From: an uncultured Bacilli bacterium
GTDB taxonomy: Bacteria; Bacillota_I; Bacilli_A; RF39; UBA660
Direction of reading: 5' to 3'
Assembly (NCBI GenBank): GCA_947632375.1
Contig: CANRPF010000003.1
Span: 1 to 64,000 of the forward strand
Length of the DNA stretch: 64,000 nt
The position numbers and the translations under genes are program-made. The notes beneath the pieces are model-generated. The model ran no database searches. It saw only the letters and a program-made list of their open reading frames with translations, and had not been told where the DNA came from. Within the stretch, counting starts at the first letter, position 1; the number at the start of each line of letters is the position of its first letter. Of the stretch, positions 44,188 through 53,350 are shown one piece after another.

Positions 44188-44464
44188 ATATGATAATTTA
44201 CCTAAAAAGACAAAAAAGAAAGTTTATGAAGAATATAGCAAAAAGAATCCAGATTTATCAAAAAAATTAAATAGGTTAATGATTATAACAATAATAGGTA
44301 TAGCATATGGAATATTTATGTTTATATATGACTTATTTAGCAAAAATGGAACATTTAGTATAGTATTAGATATAATAGTTTTTGTATTCTGTATTCTTTC
44401 TATTATAAAATTATTTAGTATAAAAAAGAATTTATTAGAAAAATTTTTAAAAAATAAAAAATAA
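44177..44464 (+). CDS. Small two-helix membrane protein
   Basis: 95 residues: a Lys-rich N terminus, then two membrane helices (about residues 34-50 and 61-79) and a basic C terminus. Not recognised. AGAGGTG precedes the ATG inside the end of recX. Confidence 0.7.
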   Translation: MKIKYDNLPKKTKKKVYEEYSKKNPDLSKKLNRLMIITIIGIAYGIFMFIYDLFSKNGTFSIVLDIIVFVFCILSIIKLFSIKKNLLEKFLKNKK

Positions 44465-44484
44465 ATCGATTGATTTATTTTTTT
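44459..44484. terminator. Bidirectional terminator
   Basis: Nine-base stem AAATAAATC with GATTTATTT, four-base loop, T runs on both strands; lies between convergent genes. Confidence 0.85.
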
Positions 44485-45484
44485 AATTTGCTGAAGTAGT
44501 ACTAGTATTATAGTAGTTATATAATGTATTAATATATTTATTATAATCACTTTCTAATTTACTATCTTCAATTTTCATTCCTTTATTTTTTCTTAGTTCA
44601 GTTAATGCTGTTATTGAAATTGTATTATCATCTGAAATTTTTTCATCAGCTAATTTTTCTATAATAGAATCTTTAGAATCTTCTAAAGAAGCTTTATCAT
44701 ATTCCTTAGTTTTTAAAATTATTTGATATCCATTTGAAGTTTTAATAGGTTCTTTTGTATATTCATTTACTTTTAACTTATAAGCTGCATCTGTAAATGC
44801 TTTTTCAAATGAATCCTTGTTAAATTTACCTAAAGCACCACCATTTGATTTAGTAGCATCATCACTAGAATATTCTTTAGCTAGTTCACTAAAATCTTCT
44901 TTAGCATCTAACTTTTTAATTACTTCTTTAGCTTTTTCTAATGCTGCATCTTCAGCTTTAGTTTTTTCTTCATCACTCATATCATCAGTTACATCTGGTG
45001 TTATTAATATACGACTAGCTTCGATATCGCCAACTACTTCATCTTCATAATATTTTTCTATTTCATCATCAGTTATTTTTGATTTTGCATAATCTGTAGT
45101 AGCTAAATCTCTATAATAATTTAATTTAATATATTCTTTAAATTCTTTTATAGTACTATATCCATAATAACTTTGAATAGCAGCTAATAATTCATCATCG
45201 CTTTCATAATTTTGTTTTAATGATGTAATAGATTGATCTGCATAATCATCAGCTTCATCTTCTTTACTTTCGTATTCTTTAAATAGTATCTCTTTATCAA
45301 TCATATCGATTAATATACTTACAGCATATCTATCTTTTAATTGCTCATAAAGACTATCAACACTAATCATTTCATTTTCTTCAAAACTAACAACAGCATC
45401 ATTACCATTACTTAATTTAGGTACTTTACCACAACCACATAGTAATAATGTTAACATACTAATTAATAATATTTTCTTTTTCAT
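44483..45484 (-). CDS. prsA: PrsA-like foldase lipoprotein (parvulin PPIase)
   Basis: 333 residues. Lipobox L-C-G-C with Cys18 as the lipidated residue. A central parvulin domain (about 155-265) has EASRILITPDVT, FSELAKEYSSDDATKSNGG, LGKFNKDSFEKAF and SNGYQIILKTKEY. PrsA helps exported proteins fold outside the membrane, useful to the secreted proteins of this window. Preceded by a promoter on the minus strand. Confidence 0.93.
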   Translation of the reverse strand: MKKKILLISMLTLLLCGCGKVPKLSNGNDAVVSFEENEMISVDSLYEQLKDRYAVSILIDMIDKEILFKEYESKEDEADDYADQSITSLKQNYESDDELLAAIQSYYGYSTIKEFKEYIKLNYYRDLATTDYAKSKITDDEIEKYYEDEVVGDIEASRILITPDVTDDMSDEEKTKAEDAALEKAKEVIKKLDAKEDFSELAKEYSSDDATKSNGGALGKFNKDSFEKAFTDAAYKLKVNEYTKEPIKTSNGYQIILKTKEYDKASLEDSKDSIIEKLADEKISDDNTISITALTELRKNKGMKIEDSKLESDYNKYINTLYNYYNTSTTSAN

Positions 45485-45508
45485 CTTATCCTCCCAAATA
45501 CATCTTAT

Positions 45509-45537
45509 ATTATAACTTGTTATTTTTAAAATTACAA
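45509..45537 (-). promoter_or_regulatory. Promoter of prsA
   Basis: On the minus strand TTGTAA (45537-45532) and TATAAT (45514-45509), 17-base spacer. Confidence 0.7.
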
Positions 45538-45602
45538 TAAAATACTCACAAAAATACTAATTTAACCATAAAATAAAGTGAGTAATGAAAAGGAGGGTTT
45601 TT

Positions 45603-45710
45603 ATGAACGGAACTTGTGGAAATAGTTGTGGAAATAGTGGAATTAGTGCAGCAGCATTTATATTAGTATTATTTATTTTATTAATAATCATTGTAGGTGC
45701 GTTTATTTAA
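45603..45710 (+). CDS. YjcZ-like micropeptide 1 (35 residues)
   Basis: MNGTCGNSCGNSGISAAAFI followed by a hydrophobic segment LVLFILLIIIVGAFI. The pattern of a short Gly/Asn/Ser head and a LVLFILLIIxG membrane tail is that of the YjcZ sporulation-protein family of Bacillus. Strong AAGGAGGG site. Next gene is a paralogue 11 bases on. Confidence 0.8.
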   Translation: MNGTCGNSCGNSGISAAAFILVLFILLIIIVGAFI

Positions 45711-45721
45711 GGAGGTAAATT

Positions 45722-45847
45722 ATGTCTAAATTAACGTGCAATAACAATAATAATAACAGCAATAATAGTAACTATAGCAATTTTTTTATAATACTAGTTT
45801 TATTTATATTATTAGCTATTATTGTTAGTGCTGTATTTAATTATTAA
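45722..45847 (+). CDS. YjcZ-like micropeptide 2 (41 residues)
   Basis: MSKLTC, an Asn/Ser-rich stretch, then FFIILVLFILLAIIVSAVFNY. Same layout as the previous peptide, with LVLFILL shared. AAGGAGG precedes the ATG. Terminator overlaps the stop. Confidence 0.78.
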   Translation: MSKLTCNNNNNNSNNSNYSNFFIILVLFILLAIIVSAVFNY

Positions 45848-45870
45848 GAGGTATAAACCTCTTTTTTTTT
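45847..45870 (+). terminator. Terminator of the micropeptide operon
   Basis: Six-base stem AGAGGT with ACCTCT, four-base loop, then nine T. Confidence 0.85.
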
Positions 45871-45913
45871 AAAACTTAATATGATAAAATTAGTATAATA
45901 GAAGGTGATTCAT

Positions 45914-47668
45914 TTGTTTGGACAATTATTAGATGTATACGATAATTACGTTATAATAGAAAATAAAACAGGTGTAATAGATTCTAACTATTTAAACTTA
46001 CATGTTGTTTTTAGCGATAATTTTAGAAAGATAGTTGGTGAAATAGTTTCTATTGATAAAAAAGAAATAAAAATCTTAATAGTAGGCGAAATAACTGAAA
46101 ATGGTTTTATAAATGGAGTAGTTAGAAAACCTAATTTAAGTGGTGGATGTAGAATAATATATAAAAGTGAAGTAGAATCTTTTTTAGGAAGCCAAGATAT
46201 TGATAATAAAGAATCGTTTTATATTGGTAAATCACTTATATATGATGGATTTAATGTAACAGGAGACTTTAATGATTTCTTTTCAAATCACTTTGCAATA
46301 TTAGGTAATACCGGTAGTGGAAAAAGTTGTGCAGTTGCACGTATACTACAAAATATTTTTTATAAGAGTAGTAGCAATATGCCAAAACAAGCTCATATAG
46401 TTTTATTTGATGTTTATGGTGAATATAATAGAGCTTTTGAATCTTTAAATAGTATAAATGATATGGGATTTAAAAATTACTCTACTAAAATTGATTTATC
46501 TGAAGGAGCTTTAGTTAATATACCAGCTTATTTTTTAGGAGTAGATGATTTAGCTTTACTTTTAAATGTAACTTCTACAAATCAATTACCAATTATAGAA
46601 AAAACATTAAAGTTAGTATATATATTTAAAAATACTGATGAAAATATTAGTCAATATAAAGATAACATTATAGCAGAGTGTGTTCTTGATATATTAACAA
46701 GTGGTAGAACAAGTACTCAAATAAGAGATCAAGTAATAGCAGTTTTATCTAGATATAATACACCATCTTTAAATCTTGATACAGAAATTGTTCAACCGGG
46801 TTATACTAGAACTATAAGACATTGTTTAAATATTGATCAACAAGGTAAAATGAATTCTGTTCAATATGTAGTAGATTTATTAAATGAATATCAAAAATTA
46901 GATTTAGGACAAATTAAAGCTGCACCACATTTTGTTTATAATTTAGACGATATTTATTATGCTTTAGAATTTGCATTAATTAGTGAAGGTGTTTTAAAAA
47001 GTGATAAATTATTTGATGAATATAATCAATTAAAAGTAAGATTACAACAAATAATAAATAGTGATGATAAACAAATATTTAATGTAACAGATTATGTTTC
47101 TAAAAATGATTTTGTTAGAAATTTATTTAGTTTAGGAAAAAATTATCAAGTAATAAATTTTAATCTTAATCATATAGATGAAAGACTTGCTAAAAAGATA
47201 ACAAAGATATATTCAAAATTATTTTTTGATTTTGCAACTTCATTAAATGATAGAGGCAGCTATCCAATTAATATTATTTTAGAAGAAGCACATAGATATG
47301 TTCAAAAAGATACAGATATAGATATATTAGGATATAATATATTCGATAGAATCACAAAAGAAGGAAGAAAATATGGAGTAATATTAGGTATGATTACACA
47401 ACGACCTAGTGAATTGTCTATTACTGCATTAAGTCAATGTTCTAATTTTGTTGTTTTAAGAATGTTTTATCCTGATGATTTAGATATTATAAAATCTATA
47501 ACTAGTAATTTAGGAGATTCTATATTTGAAAGAGTTAAAAACTTTTCACCAGGTAATGCTTTAGTATTTGGTGTTGCATTTAAGTTACCTTTATTAGTTA
47601 AGTTAGAGTTACCTAATCCAATGCCGGAAAGTACTAGTGTAAATATTAGTAGTGTTTGGTATAAATAA
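45914..47668 (+). CDS. HerA-like / DUF87 ATPase
   Basis: 584 residues. N-terminal beta barrel (HAS-barrel-like, FGQLLDVYDNYVIIENKTGV), then a FtsK/HerA ATPase with Walker A GNTGSGKSCAV near residue 130, VLFDVYGEYNRAF, Walker B IILEEAHRYVQ and the sensor region GMITQRPSELSITALSQCSN. HerA motors usually pair with the NurA nuclease in end resection or act in defence systems; no nuclease gene is beside it here. I start at TTG 45914, since GAAGGTGAT six bases upstream would be its SD; GTG 45905 would put the SD inside the gene. Confidence 0.88.
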   Translation: MFGQLLDVYDNYVIIENKTGVIDSNYLNLHVVFSDNFRKIVGEIVSIDKKEIKILIVGEITENGFINGVVRKPNLSGGCRIIYKSEVESFLGSQDIDNKESFYIGKSLIYDGFNVTGDFNDFFSNHFAILGNTGSGKSCAVARILQNIFYKSSSNMPKQAHIVLFDVYGEYNRAFESLNSINDMGFKNYSTKIDLSEGALVNIPAYFLGVDDLALLLNVTSTNQLPIIEKTLKLVYIFKNTDENISQYKDNIIAECVLDILTSGRTSTQIRDQVIAVLSRYNTPSLNLDTEIVQPGYTRTIRHCLNIDQQGKMNSVQYVVDLLNEYQKLDLGQIKAAPHFVYNLDDIYYALEFALISEGVLKSDKLFDEYNQLKVRLQQIINSDDKQIFNVTDYVSKNDFVRNLFSLGKNYQVINFNLNHIDERLAKKITKIYSKLFFDFATSLNDRGSYPINIILEEAHRYVQKDTDIDILGYNIFDRITKEGRKYGVILGMITQRPSELSITALSQCSNFVVLRMFYPDDLDIIKSITSNLGDSIFERVKNFSPGNALVFGVAFKLPLLVKLELPNPMPESTSVNISSVWYK

Positions 47669-47673
47669 AAAAA

Positions 47674-47697
47674 CTTCAGTTAGCTGAAGCTTTTTTT
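47674..47697. terminator. Bidirectional terminator
   Basis: CTTCAG with CTGAAG, four-base loop, T run on the plus strand and A run before it. Overlaps the rpmB stop. Confidence 0.85.
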
Positions 47698-47849
47698 ATA
47701 GTCTTATATTCTCTAGCAGTTAATTTAACTTTTTGTCCATTAATAGTATAAGTTTGTAAATTTGTATTTTGATGCATTTTAGTTGCATTTAAAGCATGAG
47801 AACGTTTATTTCCAAATAAAGGTTTTTTTGTTGATATTTTTTTTGCCAT
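47676..47849 (-). CDS. rpmB: 50S ribosomal protein bL28
   Basis: 57 residues starting MAKKISTKKPLFGNKRSHAL, then NGQKVKLTAREYKTIKK. Lacks the zinc Cys pairs, i.e. the C-minus form. AAGGAGGGAATAT lies before the ATG. It is a short gene but clear from sequence. Confidence 0.93.
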   Translation of the reverse strand: MAKKISTKKPLFGNKRSHALNATKMHQNTNLQTYTINGQKVKLTAREYKTIKKASAN

Positions 47850-47921
47850 AATATATTCCCTCCTTAAATAGAATTCTAGTTGAGTTTATCATAAAAAAAA
47901 TTAAAAGTCAATCTAAAATAG

Positions 47922-48593
47922 CTATATATGTTTTTTATATATTTTAATTATTTCTTCAGCTTCTAATACTGAGTCATTTGTATGAAAATTTTCAAATATT
48001 ATTTTTTGTTTTAAAAATATAAGAATTTTTTTTAAATCTTTTAAAGACATATTATCTATTGAATTAATATCTATTATAGAATCTTTATCTATTATTTTTT
48101 TATTTATTATTTTTTTAGTTTTATTAGATATTTTTAAATTTTTATTAATTTCTTTATTTTCATCTAATATTTTATTTTTATCTAATTCTTCTATATTAAA
48201 ATATATTATATTTTTATTTATATCTTGTTTTAATATATGTATATTATATATATTTTTCAAAGTATTTATTGTTAATAAACTAGAAATTATTAACATGATT
48301 TTTGTTAGAATAATATTACATGTTAAAGATAAAATAAATATTATTAAGTATAATAATAAGTAATGTTTTTCTATTTTTAAATTATTATTTAAAATTTTTA
48401 TTATATTTTTATCTAATTTATAAAAATTATCTAACATAATATTATTTAATTTAATTTTAATATCTTTAGTTAATCTTAATTTTTGTTTAGTTTTATTAGC
48501 ATACTTAATAATTATATTATAATCTTTAATTTTATAATTTAATATAAAAGTATCTTTATCTATATTTGATACATATTTGCTATAATCTTTCAT
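47922..48593 (-). CDS. Hypothetical membrane protein, 223 residues
   Basis: Not recognised. Lys/Ile/Asn-rich, with a hydrophobic stretch at about residues 77-112 that could form two helices; the rest is cytoplasmic and highly charged. AAGGAACAT lies before the ATG. Divergent to dnaE. Confidence 0.6.
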   Translation of the reverse strand: MKDYSKYVSNIDKDTFILNYKIKDYNIIIKYANKTKQKLRLTKDIKIKLNNIMLDNFYKLDKNIIKILNNNLKIEKHYLLLYLIIFILSLTCNIILTKIMLIISSLLTINTLKNIYNIHILKQDINKNIIYFNIEELDKNKILDENKEINKNLKISNKTKKIINKKIIDKDSIIDINSIDNMSLKDLKKILIFLKQKIIFENFHTNDSVLEAEEIIKIYKKHI

Positions 48594-48661
48594 ATGTTCC
48601 TTTCTTAAAACATATTAAAAATTATGCTATTTTATTATATAATATTCTTGAGGTGACTAAT

Positions 48662-51508
48662 ATGGATTATATTAATTTAGGTATAGTAACTGATTATTCG
48701 CTTTTAAAAAGTTTAATAACTGTTGATACGTTAATTAATTATGCAATAGATAATAATATATCTGTATTAGGAATGTTAAACGATAATTTATATGGTACTA
48801 TGGATTTTTATACAAAATGTAAAAAAAATAAAATAAAGCCTATAATTGGATTAATACATAACATTGATGAATTAAAGTATTATATATATCCTAAAAATTA
48901 TAATGGATTAATAGATTTATTTAATGAATTGTATTTAACAGATAATTTAATTATAGTTATTCCTTATGAAAGTAAAGAATTATATCAAAAGATAGAATCT
49001 AAAAATAAATATATATCATATAAAAATAAAGATGAATTAAAAAATGCTTTATTAATTACTAATAATGTAGTTTCATTAAATTTAGTATATAGTTTAAGTG
49101 AACAAGATGTAAAATATGTTAATTATTTACATATGATTGATTCTGGGTTAACAATTAGCAATTTTAATTTTATAGATTATAAAGAAAATATATTTACTAA
49201 AAGTAAAGATAACTTTGATAATTCAACAGCTAAAACTTTTTCTGAATTAATAGATATTAATTATGAAAATGAAAAAAAATATATTCCTACTTATTGTAAT
49301 AATTCATTTGATTTTTTAAAGAATTTAAGTATAAAAGGATTAAAGAAACGTTTAAATGGATTAGTAGATGAAGTTTATAAAAAAAGATTAATATATGAAT
49401 TAGATGTTATTAATAAAATGGGGTATGTAGATTATTTTTTAATAGTTTATGATTATGTAAAGTTTAGCAAAATGAATGATATAATGGTTGGACCAGGAAG
49501 AGGTAGTGCAGCTGGTTCATTAGTATCTTATTCTTTAGGTATAACAGAAATAGACCCTATAAAATATAATTTATTATTTGAAAGATTTCTTAATCCTGAA
49601 AGAATTACTATGCCTGATATAGATATAGATTTCGATGCTCTTAAAAGATATAAAGTTATAGATTATGTTGTAAATAAATATGGAAGAGAAAATGTTTCTA
49701 ATATAATGACGTATTCTACTTTATCAAGTAAACAAGTTATTAGAGATGTATCTAAATGTTTAGAAGTTGATCCTAAAATAACTGATAGATTATGTTCTTT
49801 AATTGATGCTAAAAGTAATTTAAAAAGTAATTTAAATGATGAAGTAAAAAAGATGTTAGATCAATTTAGTAATTTAAAAAATGTATATTTAATATCAATG
49901 AAAATAGAAGGATTAAAAAGACAAATAGGAACTCATGCTGCAGGTATAGTGATAAGTAGTGAAAAGTTAACTAATGTTATTCCTGTTATTAAATCTAAAG
50001 ATTCTTATTTAACAGGTTATACTATGGAATATTTAGAAAATTTAGGCCTTTTAAAGATGGATTTTTTAGCGATAAAAGATTTAAGTATATTAGATAGTAT
50101 AATAAAAGCAGTTGAAAATAGAATTGGTAAAAAAATCAATATTAATTCTTTAAAGTTAGATGATAAGAGAACATATAATGCATTTAGTACTGCAAATACT
50201 AGTGGAGTATTTCAATTTGAAAGTAGTGGAATGAAAAACTTTTTAGAAAAGTTAAAACCTGATTGTTTTGAAGATTTAATTGCAGCACTTGCATTATTTA
50301 GACCTGGACCTATGGGAAATATTGATCATTATATAGATAGGAAGAATGGTAAAGAATTAGTAGTATATCCTCATGAATCATTAGAACCTATTTTAAAAAG
50401 TACTTATGGAATAATAATATATCAAGAGCAAATTATGCAAATATTAAATAAAATGGCTAATTATTCTTATGCTGAAAGCGATTTAATAAGACGTGCTATA
50501 AGTAAAAAAAAGTTAGATGTTATTAATAGTGAAAAAGATAAATTTCTTAATAATTGTGTAAAAAATGGATATAATTTAAATGTTTCTGAAGAAGTTTTTG
50601 AATTAATTGTTAAATTTGCTAATTATGGTTTTAATAAATCACATTCCGTAGCTTATGCATTAATTGGTTATCAAATGTGTTTTTTAAAAGTACATTATCC
50701 TATATATTTTTATACAGCATTATTAAATTTTAATATAGGTAGTGAAAGTAAAACAAAGGAATATATAGATTGTTTAAAAGAATTACATATTGAAGTTTTA
50801 AAACCCGATATAAATTTAAGTACAGATAAATATCAAGTAATAGATAATAAATTATTATTGCCATTTAATATTATAAAAAATATTGGATCGAATGTTAGTT
50901 TAGCTATTACACAAGAAAGAAATGAAAAATTTTTAAATTATTTTGATTTTGTAAAAAGAATAATTGGAACTAATATAGGTGAAAAAACAATAGAATTATT
51001 AATATTAGCAGGATGTTTAGATTCATTTAATTTAACAAGAAGAACTATGATTGAAAATATGAAAGATGCTATAACGTATTCTGAGTTATTAAGTGGTATA
51101 GATGATTTTTTAGTAAGTATTCCTAATATTAAAGAATATGATGAATATAGTGAAGATGAATTAATTAAAAAAGAACAAGAATTATATGGTTTTTATATTT
51201 CAAATCATCCAATAAGTAAATATAATAATTCTGTAAAATTAAATAACATAACATCTTATTTTGATAAGGTGATAGATATTGTTGTTTATATTGAAGAAAT
51301 AAAAACTATAAAAACTAAAAAGGATGAAAATATGGCATTTATTGTAGGTAGTGATGAATATGCTAAAAAAGACTTTATAGTTTTTCCTAATAAATATAAT
51401 TTAGTTGTTCAATTAAAAAGAAAAGATATTGTAAGAATTGTAGGTAAAGTAGAAAGAAGAGTAAATAAATATCAAATAGTTGTAGATAAAATAAAAAAGG
51501 TTGATTAA
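48662..51508 (+). CDS. dnaE: DNA polymerase III alpha subunit DnaE
   Basis: 948 residues. Replicative or error-prone polymerase of the C family. Catalytic motifs: VGPGRGSAAGSLVSYSLGI and MPDIDIDFDALKRYKVIDYV, then RQIGTHAAGIVIS, FRPGPMGNIDHYI and NFNKSHSVAYALIGYQMCF-like region, ending with an OB fold (AFIVGSDEYAKKDF). The N-terminal PHP domain has lost the usual His motifs (the start reads INLGIVTDYSLL and later LNDNLYGTMDFY), so it is probably non-catalytic. ATG 48662 follows GAGGTGAC; longer frame start at 48566 has no site. Confidence 0.94.
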   Translation: MDYINLGIVTDYSLLKSLITVDTLINYAIDNNISVLGMLNDNLYGTMDFYTKCKKNKIKPIIGLIHNIDELKYYIYPKNYNGLIDLFNELYLTDNLIIVIPYESKELYQKIESKNKYISYKNKDELKNALLITNNVVSLNLVYSLSEQDVKYVNYLHMIDSGLTISNFNFIDYKENIFTKSKDNFDNSTAKTFSELIDINYENEKKYIPTYCNNSFDFLKNLSIKGLKKRLNGLVDEVYKKRLIYELDVINKMGYVDYFLIVYDYVKFSKMNDIMVGPGRGSAAGSLVSYSLGITEIDPIKYNLLFERFLNPERITMPDIDIDFDALKRYKVIDYVVNKYGRENVSNIMTYSTLSSKQVIRDVSKCLEVDPKITDRLCSLIDAKSNLKSNLNDEVKKMLDQFSNLKNVYLISMKIEGLKRQIGTHAAGIVISSEKLTNVIPVIKSKDSYLTGYTMEYLENLGLLKMDFLAIKDLSILDSIIKAVENRIGKKININSLKLDDKRTYNAFSTANTSGVFQFESSGMKNFLEKLKPDCFEDLIAALALFRPGPMGNIDHYIDRKNGKELVVYPHESLEPILKSTYGIIIYQEQIMQILNKMANYSYAESDLIRRAISKKKLDVINSEKDKFLNNCVKNGYNLNVSEEVFELIVKFANYGFNKSHSVAYALIGYQMCFLKVHYPIYFYTALLNFNIGSESKTKEYIDCLKELHIEVLKPDINLSTDKYQVIDNKLLLPFNIIKNIGSNVSLAITQERNEKFLNYFDFVKRIIGTNIGEKTIELLILAGCLDSFNLTRRTMIENMKDAITYSELLSGIDDFLVSIPNIKEYDEYSEDELIKKEQELYGFYISNHPISKYNNSVKLNNITSYFDKVIDIVVYIEEIKTIKTKKDENMAFIVGSDEYAKKDFIVFPNKYNLVVQLKRKDIVRIVGKVERRVNKYQIVVDKIKKVD

Positions 51509-51524
51509 ATTTAATCAACTTTTT
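51494..51524. terminator. Bidirectional terminator between dnaE and rpsD
   Basis: Palindrome GTTGATTAAATTTAATCAAC (51500-51519) with A/T runs outside. Confidence 0.85.
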
Positions 51525-52125
51525 ATCTATTATAGAATTCAACGATAAGTGATTCGTTAATTTCAGCATTTAATTCATTTCTTTCAGGTAATCTTAAATA
51601 AGTACCTGTTAATTTTTTATTATCAAATTCAACAAAAGCAGGAGTTTTAATATTTAACTCTAATGTATTCTTTATAGCTTTATGTTCTAATGAATTTTCT
51701 TTAACACTGATAACATCACCAGGTTTGCAAGTGTAGCTAGGTATATTTACTTTTTTACCATTTACTAAAATGTGTCCATGATTAACAATTTGTCTTGCAC
51801 CACGTCTAGTAGTAGATAAACCCATTCTATAAACTAAATTATCTAGTCTACTTTCAAGTAATCTTAAGAAATTTTCACCTTGAATACCCTTCATTTTAGA
51901 AGCTTTTTCAAAAGTTCTTCTAAATTGTTTTTCATTTAATCCATACATAAATCTAACTTTTTGTTTTTCTTGTAATTGGATTCCATATTCACTTGTCTTT
52001 TTTCTTCTACTTGTTCCATGAATTCCTGGAGCATATGGTTTACGAGCTAACTCTTTACCATTTTCTAATGTTGAAAAACCTAATCTACGAGATTTTTTGT
52101 ATGAAGGTCCTGTATATCTTGACAT
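51523..52125 (-). CDS. rpsD: 30S ribosomal protein uS4
   Basis: 200 residues, as usual for the Firmicutes. [20 protein letters not shown] opening, S4 domain ([40 protein letters not shown]). AAAGGAGATAAAT precedes the ATG. Preceded by a long leader and its own promoter, so it is probably autoregulated. Confidence 0.98.
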   Translation of the reverse strand: MSRYTGPSYKKSRRLGFSTLENGKELARKPYAPGIHGTSRRKKTSEYGIQLQEKQKVRFMYGLNEKQFRRTFEKASKMKGIQGENFLRLLESRLDNLVYRMGLSTTRRGARQIVNHGHILVNGKKVNIPSYTCKPGDVISVKENSLEHKAIKNTLELNIKTPAFVEFDNKKLTGTYLRLPERNELNAEINESLIVEFYNR

Positions 52126-52139
52126 ATTTATCTCCTTTC

Positions 52140-52262
52140 TTTAATTTTACGTTTGTTGGTTTAAATTATTAATAGGGTGTTATTTATTCTTTCACTTTGG
52201 CAGCAAGCTACTAGATTCAAGAAATAAACACAATTACTAATATTTAAATCTCTGCCACAAAT
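52140..52262 (-). promoter_or_regulatory. Ribosomal protein S4 leader
   Basis: About 120 transcribed bases between the promoter and rpsD containing GTGGCAGAGATTTAAATAT and the later TAGCTTGCTGCCAAAGTG. The GGCAG/CTGCC complementarity supports a closed fold, as in the S4-binding leader of Firmicutes rpsD mRNA. Confidence 0.65.
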
Positions 52263-52273
52263 ACGCAATTAAA

Positions 52274-52301
52274 ATTATACAATAAATATTTAATTTGTCA
52301 A
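52274..52301 (-). promoter_or_regulatory. Promoter of rpsD
   Basis: Minus strand TTGACA (52301-52296) and TATAAT (52279-52274), 16-base spacer. Confidence 0.75.
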
Positions 52302-52361
52302 TAAAATAAGTATTGCAAAAATATAATAAATATTTATAATAATACATCAAGAAGGTGTCTT

Positions 52362-53006
52362 ATGCAAAAAAGTAGTAGTATAACGTATACTAAAATAGCA
52401 GGCAATACAAAAAGTTTATTAAATAGCGGTAATGATTTATTTGTTAAAGTAAAAAACTCAAATTTAAAAAAAGAATTTTATGATTATTTAGTTTCTTTAG
52501 CTAATTTAGAAATTTCAATATTTGAAAATCCTAAATTAAATACTATATTAAGTAATAGAAGTTTGTTTTATGAAATTGCAAAATATAATATTTTTGAAAG
52601 ACTTTTAAAATTATATAAAGAATCATTAGAATTTAATCAAAGTAAATTAGTATTTGTTTTAAAAGGAGAATTAAAAAATATATTAGAATTAATATATCAT
52701 ATTGATAGCTATCATTCTTTAAAATTATTACAAGCTAATATGGCTATATTTGCAAAATCAGAAATATATTATAAAGGTTTAGAAGATAAAGCAGTAGATT
52801 ATTATAATGAATTTGTAGAGCAATATGAAGCTTGTAATGATTTTAATGCTAAATATTTAATAGGTTTAAAAATTGATGATTATAAAAAAATTAAAGTTTC
52901 TGAAAAAATTTTAGAAAAAGAATTTTGTATTAAAAGAGAAGAGTTAGTTCAAAAAAATTATGTAAAAGCTAAAGTATTATCTTGGATAAATTTATATAAA
53001 GAATGA
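52362..53006 (+). CDS. Hypothetical protein, 214 residues
   Basis: Not recognised. Soluble and mostly helical, Lys/Leu/Tyr-rich, no signal or membrane segment. AGAAGGTGTCTT precedes the ATG, which supports expression. Divergent to rpsD and just upstream of the rimP-nusA operon promoter. Confidence 0.65.
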   Translation: MQKSSSITYTKIAGNTKSLLNSGNDLFVKVKNSNLKKEFYDYLVSLANLEISIFENPKLNTILSNRSLFYEIAKYNIFERLLKLYKESLEFNQSKLVFVLKGELKNILELIYHIDSYHSLKLLQANMAIFAKSEIYYKGLEDKAVDYYNEFVEQYEACNDFNAKYLIGLKIDDYKKIKVSEKILEKEFCIKREELVQKNYVKAKVLSWINLYKE

Positions 53007-53014
53007 TTATTTAC

Positions 53015-53044
53015 TTTACAAATTATAATTAATAATGTTATAAT
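53015..53044 (+). promoter_or_regulatory. Promoter of the rimP-nusA-infB operon
   Basis: TTTACA (53015-53020) and TATAAT (53039-53044), 18-base spacer (17 if TTACAA is taken). Confidence 0.65.
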
Positions 53045-53059
53045 ATCTTTGACAGATTT

Positions 53060-53083
53060 AAGTGGGCAGAATCCCACTTTTAT
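53060..53083 (+). promoter_or_regulatory. Leader hairpin of rimP
   Basis: AAGTGGG (53060-53066) with CCCACTT (53073-53079), followed by TTATTT. It resembles the GTGGG..CCCAC attenuator-like hairpin commonly seen before rimP in Bacilli and lies just before the Shine-Dalgarno. Confidence 0.65.
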
Positions 53084-53096
53084 TTATGGAGGGAAT

Positions 53097-53348
53097 ATGG
53101 ATAAGATTTTAGAACGTATTAAAGAATTAATTACAGAGCCAATTAGTAAATTAGATATGGTAGTTGATTCTATTGAATATGTTAAGGTTGGCAAAACTAA
53201 TTCACTAAATATAGTATTGGATAGAGTAAATGGTATAGATTTAGATTCTATAGTAGAAGCTACTAATATAATTAATCCAATATTAGATGAATATGATTTA
53301 ATTGATGAATCTTATGTTGTTGATATTTCTAGTAAGGAAAGAGGTTAA
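53097..53348 (+). CDS. rimP: RimP, N-terminal domain only
   Basis: 83 residues, where RimP is usually about 150. The N-terminal alpha/beta domain is kept (MVVDSIEYVKVGKTNSLNIV, ISSKERG as the end of the domain) but the C-terminal SH3-like domain is absent, with no in-frame or shifted remnant before nusA. RimP matures the 30S subunit. GGAGGGAAT precedes the ATG; the longer frame from 53049 would run through the leader hairpin. Confidence 0.8.
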   Translation: MDKILERIKELITEPISKLDMVVDSIEYVKVGKTNSLNIVLDRVNGIDLDSIVEATNIINPILDEYDLIDESYVVDISSKERG

Positions 53349-53350
53349 TT

